Assembly (NCBI RefSeq): GCF_030515985.1
Contig: NZ_CP100376.1
Location: 470,827-479,736, forward strand
From: Corynebacterium accolens
Lineage (GTDB): Bacteria; Actinomycetota; Actinomycetes; Mycobacteriales; Mycobacteriaceae
Reading direction: 5' to 3'
DNA: 8,910 nt
The translations under genes and the position numbers were made by a program. Below the pieces are notes generated by a model. That model did not search any database. It was not told where the DNA came from and saw only the letters and a program-made list of their open reading frames with translations. The first letter of the stretch is position 1, and each line of letters starts with the position of its first letter. This document shows, piece after piece, positions 1 through 7,187 of the stretch.

Positions 1-948
1 CCGCCCCGCCGCCACTCTAAACCGCATAGCCGCCGGAAAAAGACCAATCCGGTCAAGCGGTTCTTTGGGTGCGTCGGCATCTTTGTCCTCTTCGTCGTGG
101 TCTGCAGCCTCATCTTCGCGCTGTGGGCCGATACGCGCCTGACCCGCGTGGATGCCCTCCCGGATGAGCAGGTGGCCAATACCTCCGGCACCAATTGGCT
201 GTTGGTGGGATCCGATTCCCGCCAGGGCCTGTCCGAAGAGGATCAACAAGCCCTCGGCACCGGTGGCGATGTGGGCGAGGGCCGCACCGATACCATCATG
301 CTCCTGCATATCCCACGCTCCGGCCGAGCCCAACTGGTCTCCATTCCGCGCGATAGCTACGTGGAAGTACCCGGCTTCGGCATGGATAAGATCAACGCCG
401 CTTTTGCCTACGGCGGGCCAAAGCTCTTAGCACAAACCGTGGAGGGCAATACTGGCCTGCACATTGATCACTATGCCGAAATCGGCATGGGTGGTTTGGC
501 CAATGTGGTCGATTCCGTCGGCGGCGTTGATATCTGCGTTGCAGAGCCCATCAATGACCCCCTGGCGGGCATCGATCTGCAGGAAGGCTGCCAGAAGCTA
601 GAGGGCAGCGATGCGCTGGGTTATGTGCGCACCCGCGCCACCGCAATGGGCGATCTCGACCGCGTGCAGCGCCAGCGCGAATTCTTTGCCGCGCTCCTAG
701 ATAAGATCACTTCCCCGGCCACGCTGATTAACCCCTTCCGGTCGATTTCCCTGATTAACCACACCGCCTCCTCCTTCATCGTGGGCGATGGCGACCACGT
801 ATGGCACCTGGCCCGCGTGGCGCTTGCGATGGGCTCCGGCGTAGATACGGAAACCGTTCCCATTGGCGGGTTCCAGGACACCGTCGTGGGCAATGTCGTG
901 CTCTGGGACGATGAAGGCGCCCAACAACTCTGGGACTCCATGAAATAG
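1..948 (+). CDS. lcpB: LCP-family (LytR-CpsA-Psr) cell-wall ligase, 5'-truncated by the window edge
   Basis: LCP enzymes move a polyprenyl-phosphate-linked glycan onto peptidoglycan on the outer membrane face; in mycolic-acid bacteria the glycan is arabinogalactan. The frame is open from base 1, so the start lies upstream; 315 residues are visible. A GTG at 97 falls inside the membrane helix and is not a credible start. Visible residues 1-20 are basic (cytoplasmic tail), about 21-43 form one membrane helix, and the rest is the extracytoplasmic LCP domain. Family motifs are intact: NWLLVGSDSR (65-74), GRTDT (94-98), SIPRDSY (114-120), KINAAFAYGG, VGGVDICV and the YVRTRA...DLDRVQRQRE helix, carrying the expected Asp and Arg phosphate/metal ligands. 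Two cysteines (in DICV and EGCQ) could form a disulfide. It ends just after the LCP core, so there is no C-terminal LytR_C domain. I use lcpB because, from memory, C. glutamicum has such an LCP gene near glpQ1 and ldh. Family is sure; the paralogue name is less so. Confidence 0.88.
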   Translation, partial: PPRRHSKPHSRRKKTNPVKRFFGCVGIFVLFVVVCSLIFALWADTRLTRVDALPDEQVANTSGTNWLLVGSDSRQGLSEEDQQALGTGGDVGEGRTDTIMLLHIPRSGRAQLVSIPRDSYVEVPGFGMDKINAAFAYGGPKLLAQTVEGNTGLHIDHYAEIGMGGLANVVDSVGGVDICVAEPINDPLAGIDLQEGCQKLEGSDALGYVRTRATAMGDLDRVQRQREFFAALLDKITSPATLINPFRSISLINHTASSFIVGDGDHVWHLARVALAMGSGVDTETVPIGGFQDTVVGNVVLWDDEGAQQLWDSMK

Positions 949-956
949 GCCTGAAC

Positions 957-1145
957 TCAATCTTCGTATCGGAAAAACGTTATTGAGAAACCAGCAAGTG
1001 TGGTTGCTATGAAGAATTCAAGGAGAATTCTCCACTCCACAGGATCCATAGAGAACATCCTAATTATGCCAAGGATGAAGGCTATTGCGCCGGCGGCTGC
1101 GAAAGCCCAGGCTATGCGCCGAGGCCCTGAGTTTTTCTTGTTCAT
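957..1145 (-). CDS. Small two-helix membrane protein, unknown function
   Basis: I do not recognise this 62-residue protein. A basic N-terminus (MNKKNSGPRR) is followed by a hydrophobic helix at about residues 11-31, a short polar turn containing Asp, Pro and Glu (about 34-37), a second helix at about 39-57, and an acidic end (RYED). By the positive-inside rule both ends would face the cytoplasm. The start is the only ATG in frame near the top; a purine-rich GGACGAG lies 7 bases upstream, a usable ribosome site. It is tail to tail with the LCP gene (8 bases between stops) and begins 27 bases beyond the T-tail of the terminator that closes the upstream same-strand gene, leaving little room for a promoter. 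GC of 961-1080 is about 41%, well below the neighbours. It may be real and lineage-specific, or recently acquired. The membrane layout makes chance less likely, but nothing confirms expression. Confidence 0.62.
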   Translation of the reverse strand: MNKKNSGPRRIAWAFAAAGAIAFILGIIRMFSMDPVEWRILLEFFIATTLAGFSITFFRYED

Positions 1146-1172
1146 GCCTTAACTCGTCCTAGCTAGATTGCG

Positions 1173-1215
1173 AAGAAAACGGCCCTTTCCTCCTCGTACT
1201 GTAGGGAAAGGGCCG
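1173..1215 (-). terminator. Rho-independent terminator of the ldh-glpQ-DUF5926 unit
   Basis: A perfect 11-bp inverted repeat, CGGCCCTTTCC (1180-1190) and GGAAAGGGCCG (1205-1215), encloses a 14-base loop. Read on the minus strand, the stem is followed by TTTTCTT (1179-1173), a good T-tail. It begins 16 bases past the stop of the DUF5926 gene at 1232. Read on the plus strand the tail is only CTTTGG, so plus-strand termination would be weaker. Confidence 0.88.
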
Positions 1216-1231
1216 CTTTGGTGTGGTTCGT

Positions 1232-2152
1232 TTAGCGCAACGTCACCTGGCGGGACTTGATGTTTTCTAGCTGCTTGCGCTCTTCTGCGTTCAATTGCGC
1301 GTCATTGGAGATTTCTTCTTCCAAGGCCTTATCTACGCCCGCGAGCTTGTCCTCATAAGAGGAATAATCAACCTCGGGCTGCACGTCAAAGACGGGAGCA
1401 ATAAGGCCGTGAGTACGGAATACTCCGGCAAACTTGGTGTCCTCGCCCAAGTTCAGCTCCCCGCGCGCGGCGACTCGCGCCAGGGCATTGAGGAACGCGG
1501 CCTCATCGTCGTTCGGGCGCACCCAGCGCACGTGCGCTTTGCCGCCGCCGGCATTGGCCCAAAAGGCTGTGCCGGTAATGTCCTTGCCCACCTGGTGGGA
1601 TTCGATGACCGAGTCATTGGCGGCGCGCATGGACTGCGATACCTCGGGGGTGACCTGTGCGCCTTCCGGGATCCACCAGCTGAAGTCCTGGTGGACTTCG
1701 ATGTCGAGGGTAGTTGCGGCATCGATAAGCTCACTAAGCTCCGGCTGCGAGCCATCGGCCGCGGTTGATTCCAGGGTCGAGCCTGGCTCGTTGTTCTTGA
1801 CCCAGTTCAGAGCGAAAGCCAGATCCCGGCCGGGGTTGTGGGTGTGAGACTGCACCTGGAGTGCCACAAAAGCATCGCCGCCGAATTCCTCATCGCGGAT
1901 CAGCGCCGCGGTGGCGCCCGGAAGGACAGTGGAGACGTAGACGTTCCTATCGCAGCCCTTCACGTCGAGCTTCGCAAAAGCAGAAGGCACAAACTCTTGC
2001 ATGGCAACGAGGGAAGCCTCCGCTGCGAGGCCGCTATAGGGGCGCGGGTCTTTTTCCAAGGCGGCGCGTTCTTTGGCGCGGGCAGCAAGCTTCGCCTGAC
2101 GGCGGGACATGCCCTCAGGCAGGTCTTCTTGTTTCTTTTTCTTCTTGGCCAT
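1232..2152 (-). CDS. DUF5926 family protein, unknown function
   Basis: 306 residues, no signal peptide or membrane helix, so probably cytoplasmic. The body resembles actinobacterial DUF5926 proteins as I remember them: STVLPGATAAL (about 74-84), an EVHQDFSWWIPEG stretch (152-164), AHVRWVRP (206-213), FLNALARVAARGELNLGE (220-237), GVFRTHGLIAPVFD (243-256) and an exact RQVTL end (301-305). Longer family members, for example in Streptomyces, carry an N-terminal SEC-C-like cysteine motif; here that part is replaced by a basic region (MAKKKKK, then RRQAKLAARAKERAALEK, residues 17-34) that could bind nucleic acid or form a helix, and there is a single Cys. The start is the ATG at 2152; GGAGG lies only one base upstream, unusually close, and no other in-frame start is nearby except Met15. 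It follows the phosphodiesterase stop by 17 bases, so it is the last gene of that operon before the terminator. The molecular function is not known to me. Confidence 0.85.
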   Translation of the reverse strand: MAKKKKKQEDLPEGMSRRQAKLAARAKERAALEKDPRPYSGLAAEASLVAMQEFVPSAFAKLDVKGCDRNVYVSTVLPGATAALIRDEEFGGDAFVALQVQSHTHNPGRDLAFALNWVKNNEPGSTLESTAADGSQPELSELIDAATTLDIEVHQDFSWWIPEGAQVTPEVSQSMRAANDSVIESHQVGKDITGTAFWANAGGGKAHVRWVRPNDDEAAFLNALARVAARGELNLGEDTKFAGVFRTHGLIAPVFDVQPEVDYSSYEDKLAGVDKALEEEISNDAQLNAEERKQLENIKSRQVTLR

Positions 2153-2169
2153 GCCTCCAAGATACCTGC

Positions 2170-2873
2170 CTACAGCTCAATAGCGCGCAGGGCCACCTCC
2201 GGCTGATTGGTGGCAAGCATGTCCACGCCATTGGACCAGGCCCACTTCATGTCCTCCGGCTTATCAACGGTCCACATATACGTAGGCAAGCCCTGCGCGC
2301 CGATAATGGCCGCCTGCATCTTGGCGCGCAGCAGGGAAACCCCCAGGGCGCTCGGCCGCGACCACATGAAATCCGAGCGATTAAAATGGCGTTCCCAGTC
2401 TCGGCGCAGGTAAATGCGGTCAATATGCGGTGCCAAAATCTTCATGCGCCGGATGGCTTTGTGGGAAAAGGAAATAACGTGAATGCGCGGATCCTCATCG
2501 AGCCCGGCGGCGCGCAGTCGTTCCATGACCCGCTTTTCCAAGGCGCTACCTTGCCCGGAGGGGTGCTTGGTTTCAATATAAAGGTGGTGGGGCTTGTCCC
2601 CCAGCATGGCCAGGAGGTCATCGAGAAGCATCATGCGCTGCCCCTTGCCGATGTCGACCTCGCTCAGCTCCTGCCAATCCATCGCCGAAACCCGCCCGGC
2701 GCGCCCCGTCGTTCGCTCCAAGGTGGGATCGTGCTGGACCACCACCTTGCCATCGCGGCTTAACCGCACATCGCACTCCACGCCATGGATGGGAAGCTCC
2801 ATGGCCTTTTCAAAAGCTAAGGGGGATAGCTCCGGATATTTTCCGGAATATCCCCTATGCGCGACGATGTGCA

Positions 2874-2874
<1 letters not shown>
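2170..2874 (-). CDS. glpQ: Glycerophosphodiester phosphodiesterase (GDPD family), cytoplasmic
   Basis: Hydrolyses glycerophosphodiesters to glycerol-3-phosphate and an alcohol in a metal-dependent reaction. The 234 residues form a compact GDPD TIM barrel. HRG at 6-8 supplies the first catalytic His; E33 and D35 (ECDV) are metal ligands; H48 in QHDPTLERTT is the second catalytic His; E101 and K103 (ETK) follow; the C-terminal strand has MWTVDKPEDM and a GVDMLATNQP motif. The usual PENT is PELS here, keeping the Glu. There is no signal peptide, so the substrate must be internal or imported. The start is GTG, sharing its G with the ldh TAG stop (TAGTG), which suggests translational coupling to ldh. 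The sequence does not distinguish glycerophosphocholine from other head groups. I recall a C. glutamicum glpQ1 in the same neighbourhood as ldh; the symbol is family-level. Confidence 0.86.
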
Positions 2875-3901
<1,027 letters not shown>

Positions 3902-3908
3902 GGCAACC

Positions 3909-5651
3909 ATGAAACGCGCCTTCAGCCGCGCTGCACTAATTTCTCTTGGCGTAGTCGCGGATCTCACGCCCGTCGTCCGCATGACCAGCCGGCAGACGTT
4001 GCCGCCCCATATGTCGGCCGGAATCTTAGGCGCAGAGCTGGCCACGTGGGCCGCGGTATCGCCGTCCTTGCTGCCCCGCCCGTGGTGGGTGACGGCAGCG
4101 AATGTATCTATCGGCCAGGCCATCGGGCACCTCGGGGCGGCCACGACGAGTTTCGTGCTCAACCGGCTGGGCAAGCGCCCCCAAGACCGCTTGGGCCCGC
4201 AGCACCGCCAGATTTTGCACTTAGCGATTGGCGCCGGCACCGCCTTCAACGCGGCGCTCTCACTGCGCAACCAGGAAAAGCAGGCGGGTTTGGTCAATAA
4301 GCAATTGGTTCGCGGTCCGGCTACCGCGGCCATCGGCCTAGCCGCCGGCACCGCCGGATACGGCGCGCTGCTCTTGGTGGGCGAGGCCGCACAACTGACC
4401 GTGACCAAACTATCGCGCCAATTGGGCCGCTGGGTTCCAGCACTCGTGGCCTGGCCGGTCGTTACCGCAGGCCTAACGGTGGCCGCGGTGGGGCTATCGG
4501 ACCGCGTGGTATTCCGGCGCTGGATCCGTTCGCTCTCCCACAAGGCCCAGCGCCTGAATAAACAAATCTTTCCCGGCACGTCGATGCCCTGGGAGCCGGA
4601 GCGCTCCGGCAGCCCGTGGTCACTTGAACCTTGGTCCGCGCTGGGGCAACAAGGGCGGCGGTTTGTCTCCAACGGCCCGCGCGCCCGCGATATTCGCAGC
4701 ATCACCGGCGCTCCCGCCAAAGAACCCATCCGCATTTATGCCGGCTATATCCCAGGGCGTTCTTTTGCCCAGGCGGCGAAGAAGGTGCGCTCAGAATTGC
4801 AGCGCACCGGTGCGCTGCGCCGGGATACCATCGTCATTCAGATGCCCGCGGGATCCGGGTGGATCAATAACTGGGGCGCGAGCTCCTATGAGTTTTTGAC
4901 CGCCGGTGATTGCGTCACCGTCACCATGCAGTATTCCTACCTGCCCTCGGTTTTTGCCTACCTCGTGGATAAAAACGCGCCCAAGCGCGCCGCCGCGGAG
5001 CTCATTTCCGTGGTCCAAGAAGAAATTGACAAGCTCCCGGAAGAAGACCGCCCGCGGCTCTACCTTGCGGGGGAATCCCTGGGTGCCTACGCCATTATGG
5101 ATAACTTCCAGAACAAGGAAGAACTCCTGGCCGCCTGCAGCGGCGCGGTCTTTTCTGGCCCACCGCGGATGACGCACTTTACCCAGCGCCTGCGCCGCGA
5201 TATCGGCTCGCTCGAGCGGCTCCCCGTCATCGATGACGGGCAACACGTCCGCTTTGTTGCCCAACCGGAACACTCGCGCCACGATGCCTTTGGCAACGAT
5301 TTTCCTTCCAGCTGGCGCCGACCTCGCGTGCTCATCGCCCAGCATGCCTCCGATGCCATCGTGTGGTGGGACCTGAACCTGATGTTCCGGCGTCCCACCT
5401 GGATGCACGAACCCCAACCGGAGACACTCCGGGCGGATACGCTCCGCCACCTGCGCTGGGCGCCGTTTATTACTTGGTGGCAGATTGGCCTGGACCAGAT
5501 CAACTCCCTGAACGTCCCAGGTGGCCACGGGCATAACTACTTTCAGGAAATGCTCTGGTACTGGGACGAGGTCCTAGGCTCCCAATCGCGCCTGAACCTC
5601 ACTTCAAAGTTAGCCGGCAAAATCGCCGGATTTATCCGGCTCGACGCCTAA
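3909..5651 (+). CDS. Multi-pass membrane alpha/beta hydrolase (Abhydrolase_9 with Abhydrolase_9_N)
   Basis: 580 residues in two parts. Residues about 10-200 are hydrophobic with roughly five membrane segments (near 36-55, 63-84, 102-119, 137-165, 176-198) and contain the family's SPSLLPRPWW. A basic linker (about 202-270) leads into the hydrolase domain: RIYAGYIPGRSF (275-286), IQMPAGSGWINNW (310-322), nucleophile S390 in GESLGAY, acid D482 in HASDAIVWW, and base H540 or H542 in PGGHGHNYFQEM. The triad is complete, so the enzyme should be active as an esterase, lipase or acyltransferase. The reaction and substrate are unknown to me. The family is typical of actinobacteria, and a lipid or envelope substrate is plausible but only inferred. 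Translation probably starts on a leaderless message. Its TAA overlaps the msrA stop on the other strand, with no spacer between the convergent genes. Confidence 0.85.
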   Translation: MKRAFSRAALISLGVVADLTPVVRMTSRQTLPPHMSAGILGAELATWAAVSPSLLPRPWWVTAANVSIGQAIGHLGAATTSFVLNRLGKRPQDRLGPQHRQILHLAIGAGTAFNAALSLRNQEKQAGLVNKQLVRGPATAAIGLAAGTAGYGALLLVGEAAQLTVTKLSRQLGRWVPALVAWPVVTAGLTVAAVGLSDRVVFRRWIRSLSHKAQRLNKQIFPGTSMPWEPERSGSPWSLEPWSALGQQGRRFVSNGPRARDIRSITGAPAKEPIRIYAGYIPGRSFAQAAKKVRSELQRTGALRRDTIVIQMPAGSGWINNWGASSYEFLTAGDCVTVTMQYSYLPSVFAYLVDKNAPKRAAAELISVVQEEIDKLPEEDRPRLYLAGESLGAYAIMDNFQNKEELLAACSGAVFSGPPRMTHFTQRLRRDIGSLERLPVIDDGQHVRFVAQPEHSRHDAFGNDFPSSWRRPRVLIAQHASDAIVWWDLNLMFRRPTWMHEPQPETLRADTLRHLRWAPFITWWQIGLDQINSLNVPGGHGHNYFQEMLWYWDEVLGSQSRLNLTSKLAGKIAGFIRLDA

Positions 5652-6295
5652 TCGCACTTCACACCGGTGCTGTGGTGCGGGCAGTATCCGTTCGGCACCT
5701 TGTGCAGGTACTGCTGGTGCTCGTCTTCGGCCAAGTAGTACTCGCCAGAGTCCGTATCAGCTAAGCGCTTTACTTCCGTCGTGGTTTCCCCAAAACCAAA
5801 TTCTTTGAGCTTATCCGCGTAGCTATCCACGATTGCTTGGATCTCTTCCCGCTCTTCTTCGGTGCGGGGATAAAACGCGGAGCGGTACTGCGTGCCCACG
5901 TCATTTCCTTGGCGGAAGCCCTGCGTCGGATCGTGGGCTTCCAGTGCCTTCACCACGAGCTCGCGCAAGGAGATCTTCTCCGGGTTATAGGTGACCTCGA
6001 CGGTTTCTGCATGGTTGGTTTGCCCGCGGCAGACCTCATAATACGTGGGATTCGGAGTCGTGCCACCGGCGTAGCCAACCGAGGTGGACTCGACGCCATC
6101 GGTCTCCCAAAACATCTTCTCCGCGCCCCAGAAACAGCCCAGGGCAATCAAGATCGATTTCTGGCCGTCCTTCCACGGACCGGTAATTGGGGTATTTAGC
6201 ACCGCGTGCGGGGCTGGGTCCAAGACCGGCTCGCTGCGGCCCGGCAAGGCATCTTCCGCAGCCACCATCTTCGGCTCTGGTTTAAACATCCACAT
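5648..6295 (-). CDS. msrA: Peptide methionine (S)-S-oxide reductase MsrA
   Basis: Reduces the S epimer of methionine sulfoxide, free or in proteins, repairing oxidative damage in the cytoplasm. 215 residues. GCFWGAE (53-59) carries catalytic C54; VGYAGG, NHAETVEV, an AHDPTQ stretch and GTQYRSAFYP are all family hallmarks. C205 and C214 in the C-terminal NGYCPHHSTGVKC are resolving cysteines of the three-Cys E. coli-like type; the C. glutamicum enzyme is reported to be recycled by thioredoxin and mycoredoxin/mycothiol, which may apply here. The first ATG (6295) is chosen over the ATG two codons later because AAAGGAG lies 9 bases upstream of it. The roughly 45 residues before the MsrA core are a normal N-terminal extension for this type. 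Divergent from sodA across 164 bp, fitting shared oxidative-stress control; tail to tail with the hydrolase gene. Confidence 0.96.
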   Translation of the reverse strand: MWMFKPEPKMVAAEDALPGRSEPVLDPAPHAVLNTPITGPWKDGQKSILIALGCFWGAEKMFWETDGVESTSVGYAGGTTPNPTYYEVCRGQTNHAETVEVTYNPEKISLRELVVKALEAHDPTQGFRQGNDVGTQYRSAFYPRTEEEREEIQAIVDSYADKLKEFGFGETTTEVKRLADTDSGEYYLAEDEHQQYLHKVPNGYCPHHSTGVKCD

Positions 6296-6304
6296 CAGGT
6301 AAAG

Positions 6305-6311
6305 CTCCTTT
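6305..6311 (-). promoter_or_regulatory. Ribosome binding site of msrA
   Basis: Minus-strand AAAGGAG, 9 bases before the ATG at 6295. It decides for the first of two closely spaced in-frame ATGs, since the second would be 15 bases away. Confidence 0.75.
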
Positions 6312-6381
6312 CTCCATTTCCCTTAATAACGTTGTACTGGGAAAATAGATTCCCGGGCCACTAAATATTCGCTGTAATTGC

Positions 6382-6409
6382 AGATTTCAAATTAATCATG
6401 GCGAAATCT
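6382..6409. promoter_or_regulatory. Inverted repeat over the sodA promoter, possible operator
   Basis: AGATTTC (6382-6388) and GAAATCT (6403-6409) are perfect 7-base inverted arms with a 14-base spacer; arm starts are 21 bp apart, about two helical turns, as expected for a dimeric regulator. The right arm overlaps the proposed sodA -35. An imperfect palindrome, CTGTAATTGCAG (6372-6383, 10 of 12 symmetric), abuts it. No regulator is recognised, and a 7-bp repeat could arise by chance. Confidence 0.3.
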
Positions 6410-6427
6410 TTCGATCGTGCCTATCAT
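6399..6427 (+). promoter_or_regulatory. Candidate sodA promoter
   Basis: TGGCGA (6399-6404) as -35 and TATCAT (6422-6427) as -10 are separated by 17 bases. The -10 matches TATAAT at 5 of 6; the -35 is weak, as is usual in corynebacteria. Transcription would start near 6434, giving a leader of about 25 bases that holds the ribosome site. Confidence 0.5.
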
Positions 6428-6444
6428 CGGGACACGTACCCGAA

Positions 6445-6451
6445 GAAAGGA
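6445..6451 (+). promoter_or_regulatory. Ribosome binding site of sodA
   Basis: GAAAGGA lies 8 bases before the ATG at 6460, a strong Shine-Dalgarno at good spacing that fits a highly expressed gene. Confidence 0.8.
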
Positions 6452-6459
6452 TTACACAA

Positions 6460-7062
6460 ATGGCTGTTTACGAACTTCCTGACCTCCCATACGCATACGA
6501 CGCACTGGAGCCACACATCTCCGCAGAGATTATGGAGCTCCACCACGACAAGCACCACGCAACCTACGTGAAGGGTGCTAACGCTGCCCTCGAGGCACTG
6601 GAAGAAGAGCGCAACGGCGAGGCTAACCCAGACCGTATCCGCGCCCTGTCCAAGAACTTGGCATTCAACCTGGGTGGCCACACCAACCACTCCATCTTCT
6701 GGAAGAACCTGTCCCCGAACGGTGGCGGCCAGCCCACCGGCGAGCTGGCAGAGGCTATCGACCGCGACTTCGATTCCTTCGAGAAGTTCCAGGCACACTT
6801 CGCTGGTGCCGCTACCTCCCTGCAGGGTTCTGGCTGGGCAGTGCTGGGTTACGACCACATCGCTGACCGCCTGATCATCGAGCAGCTCACCGACCAGCAG
6901 GGCAACGTCTCCGTTGACTTCACCCCGCTGCTCATGCTCGATATGTGGGAGCACGCTTACTACCTGCAGTACAAGAACGTGAAGGGCGACTACGTCAAGG
7001 CCGCTTGGAACGTCTTCAACTGGGACGACGTTGCAGAGCGTTTCGCTGCAGCTAAGAAGTAA
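6460..7062 (+). CDS. sodA: Superoxide dismutase, Mn type
   Basis: Converts superoxide to hydrogen peroxide and oxygen. 200 residues, full length for the Fe/Mn family. Metal ligands are H28 ([11 protein letters not shown]), H77 ([10 protein letters not shown]), and D161 and H165 ([12 protein letters not shown]); Y36 is the gateway Tyr. G73, and Q146 aligned by eye with the position that holds His in the mycobacterial Fe enzyme, point to manganese rather than iron, in line with the known C. glutamicum Mn-SOD. No signal peptide, so cytoplasmic, although related actinobacterial enzymes can be found outside cells. Codon use is strongly biased (AAG, AAC, GAC, CTG, GGT/GGC), unlike its neighbours, a mark of very high expression. 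It has its own promoter candidate, strong ribosome site and strong terminator, so it is a single-gene unit; msrA is divergent upstream. Confidence 0.97.
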   Translation: MAVYELPDLPYAYDALEPHISAEIMELHHDKHHATYVKGANAALEALEEERNGEANPDRIRALSKNLAFNLGGHTNHSIFWKNLSPNGGGQPTGELAEAIDRDFDSFEKFQAHFAGAATSLQGSGWAVLGYDHIADRLIIEQLTDQQGNVSVDFTPLLMLDMWEHAYYLQYKNVKGDYVKAAWNVFNWDDVAERFAAAKK

Positions 7063-7083
7063 CTTCTAACTTAGTTACTTTCC

Positions 7084-7116
7084 GCCGCCTTTCCTTACTG
7101 GAAGGGCGGCATTTTT
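7084..7116 (+). terminator. Rho-independent terminator of sodA
   Basis: GCCGCCTTTCC (7084-7094) pairs with GGAAGGGCGGC (7100-7110) as an 11-bp stem with one G-U pair and a five-base loop, followed by ATTTTT (7111-7116). It begins 21 bases past the sodA stop and should isolate sodA from the MFS gene. Confidence 0.94.
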
Positions 7117-7187
7117 ATGCTTGCACTAACCCCATCAAGGGTGTGGCGCAATTTACACCGCCGCCCGTGAAGAGAATGCTGGTATGC

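Noticed and set aside
1861..2763. Plus-strand open frame of 300 codons opposite the DUF5926 and phosphodiesterase genes
   Set aside because: It spans two real genes on the other strand, is rich in Arg, Gly and Pro in the manner of shadow frames, and has no ribosome site.
4791..5534. Minus-strand open frame of 247 codons opposite the hydrolase domain
   Set aside because: The plus strand carries the catalytic triad in a recognised family; this frame has no motif.
5613..5640. Intrinsic terminator at the 3' end of the hydrolase gene
   Set aside because: The stems are only five base pairs, lie inside the coding sequence and are not followed by a run of T.
6339..6354. GGGAA / TTCCC inverted repeat upstream of msrA
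   Set aside because: Five-base arms with a six-base spacer are common by chance, and no known regulator motif matches.
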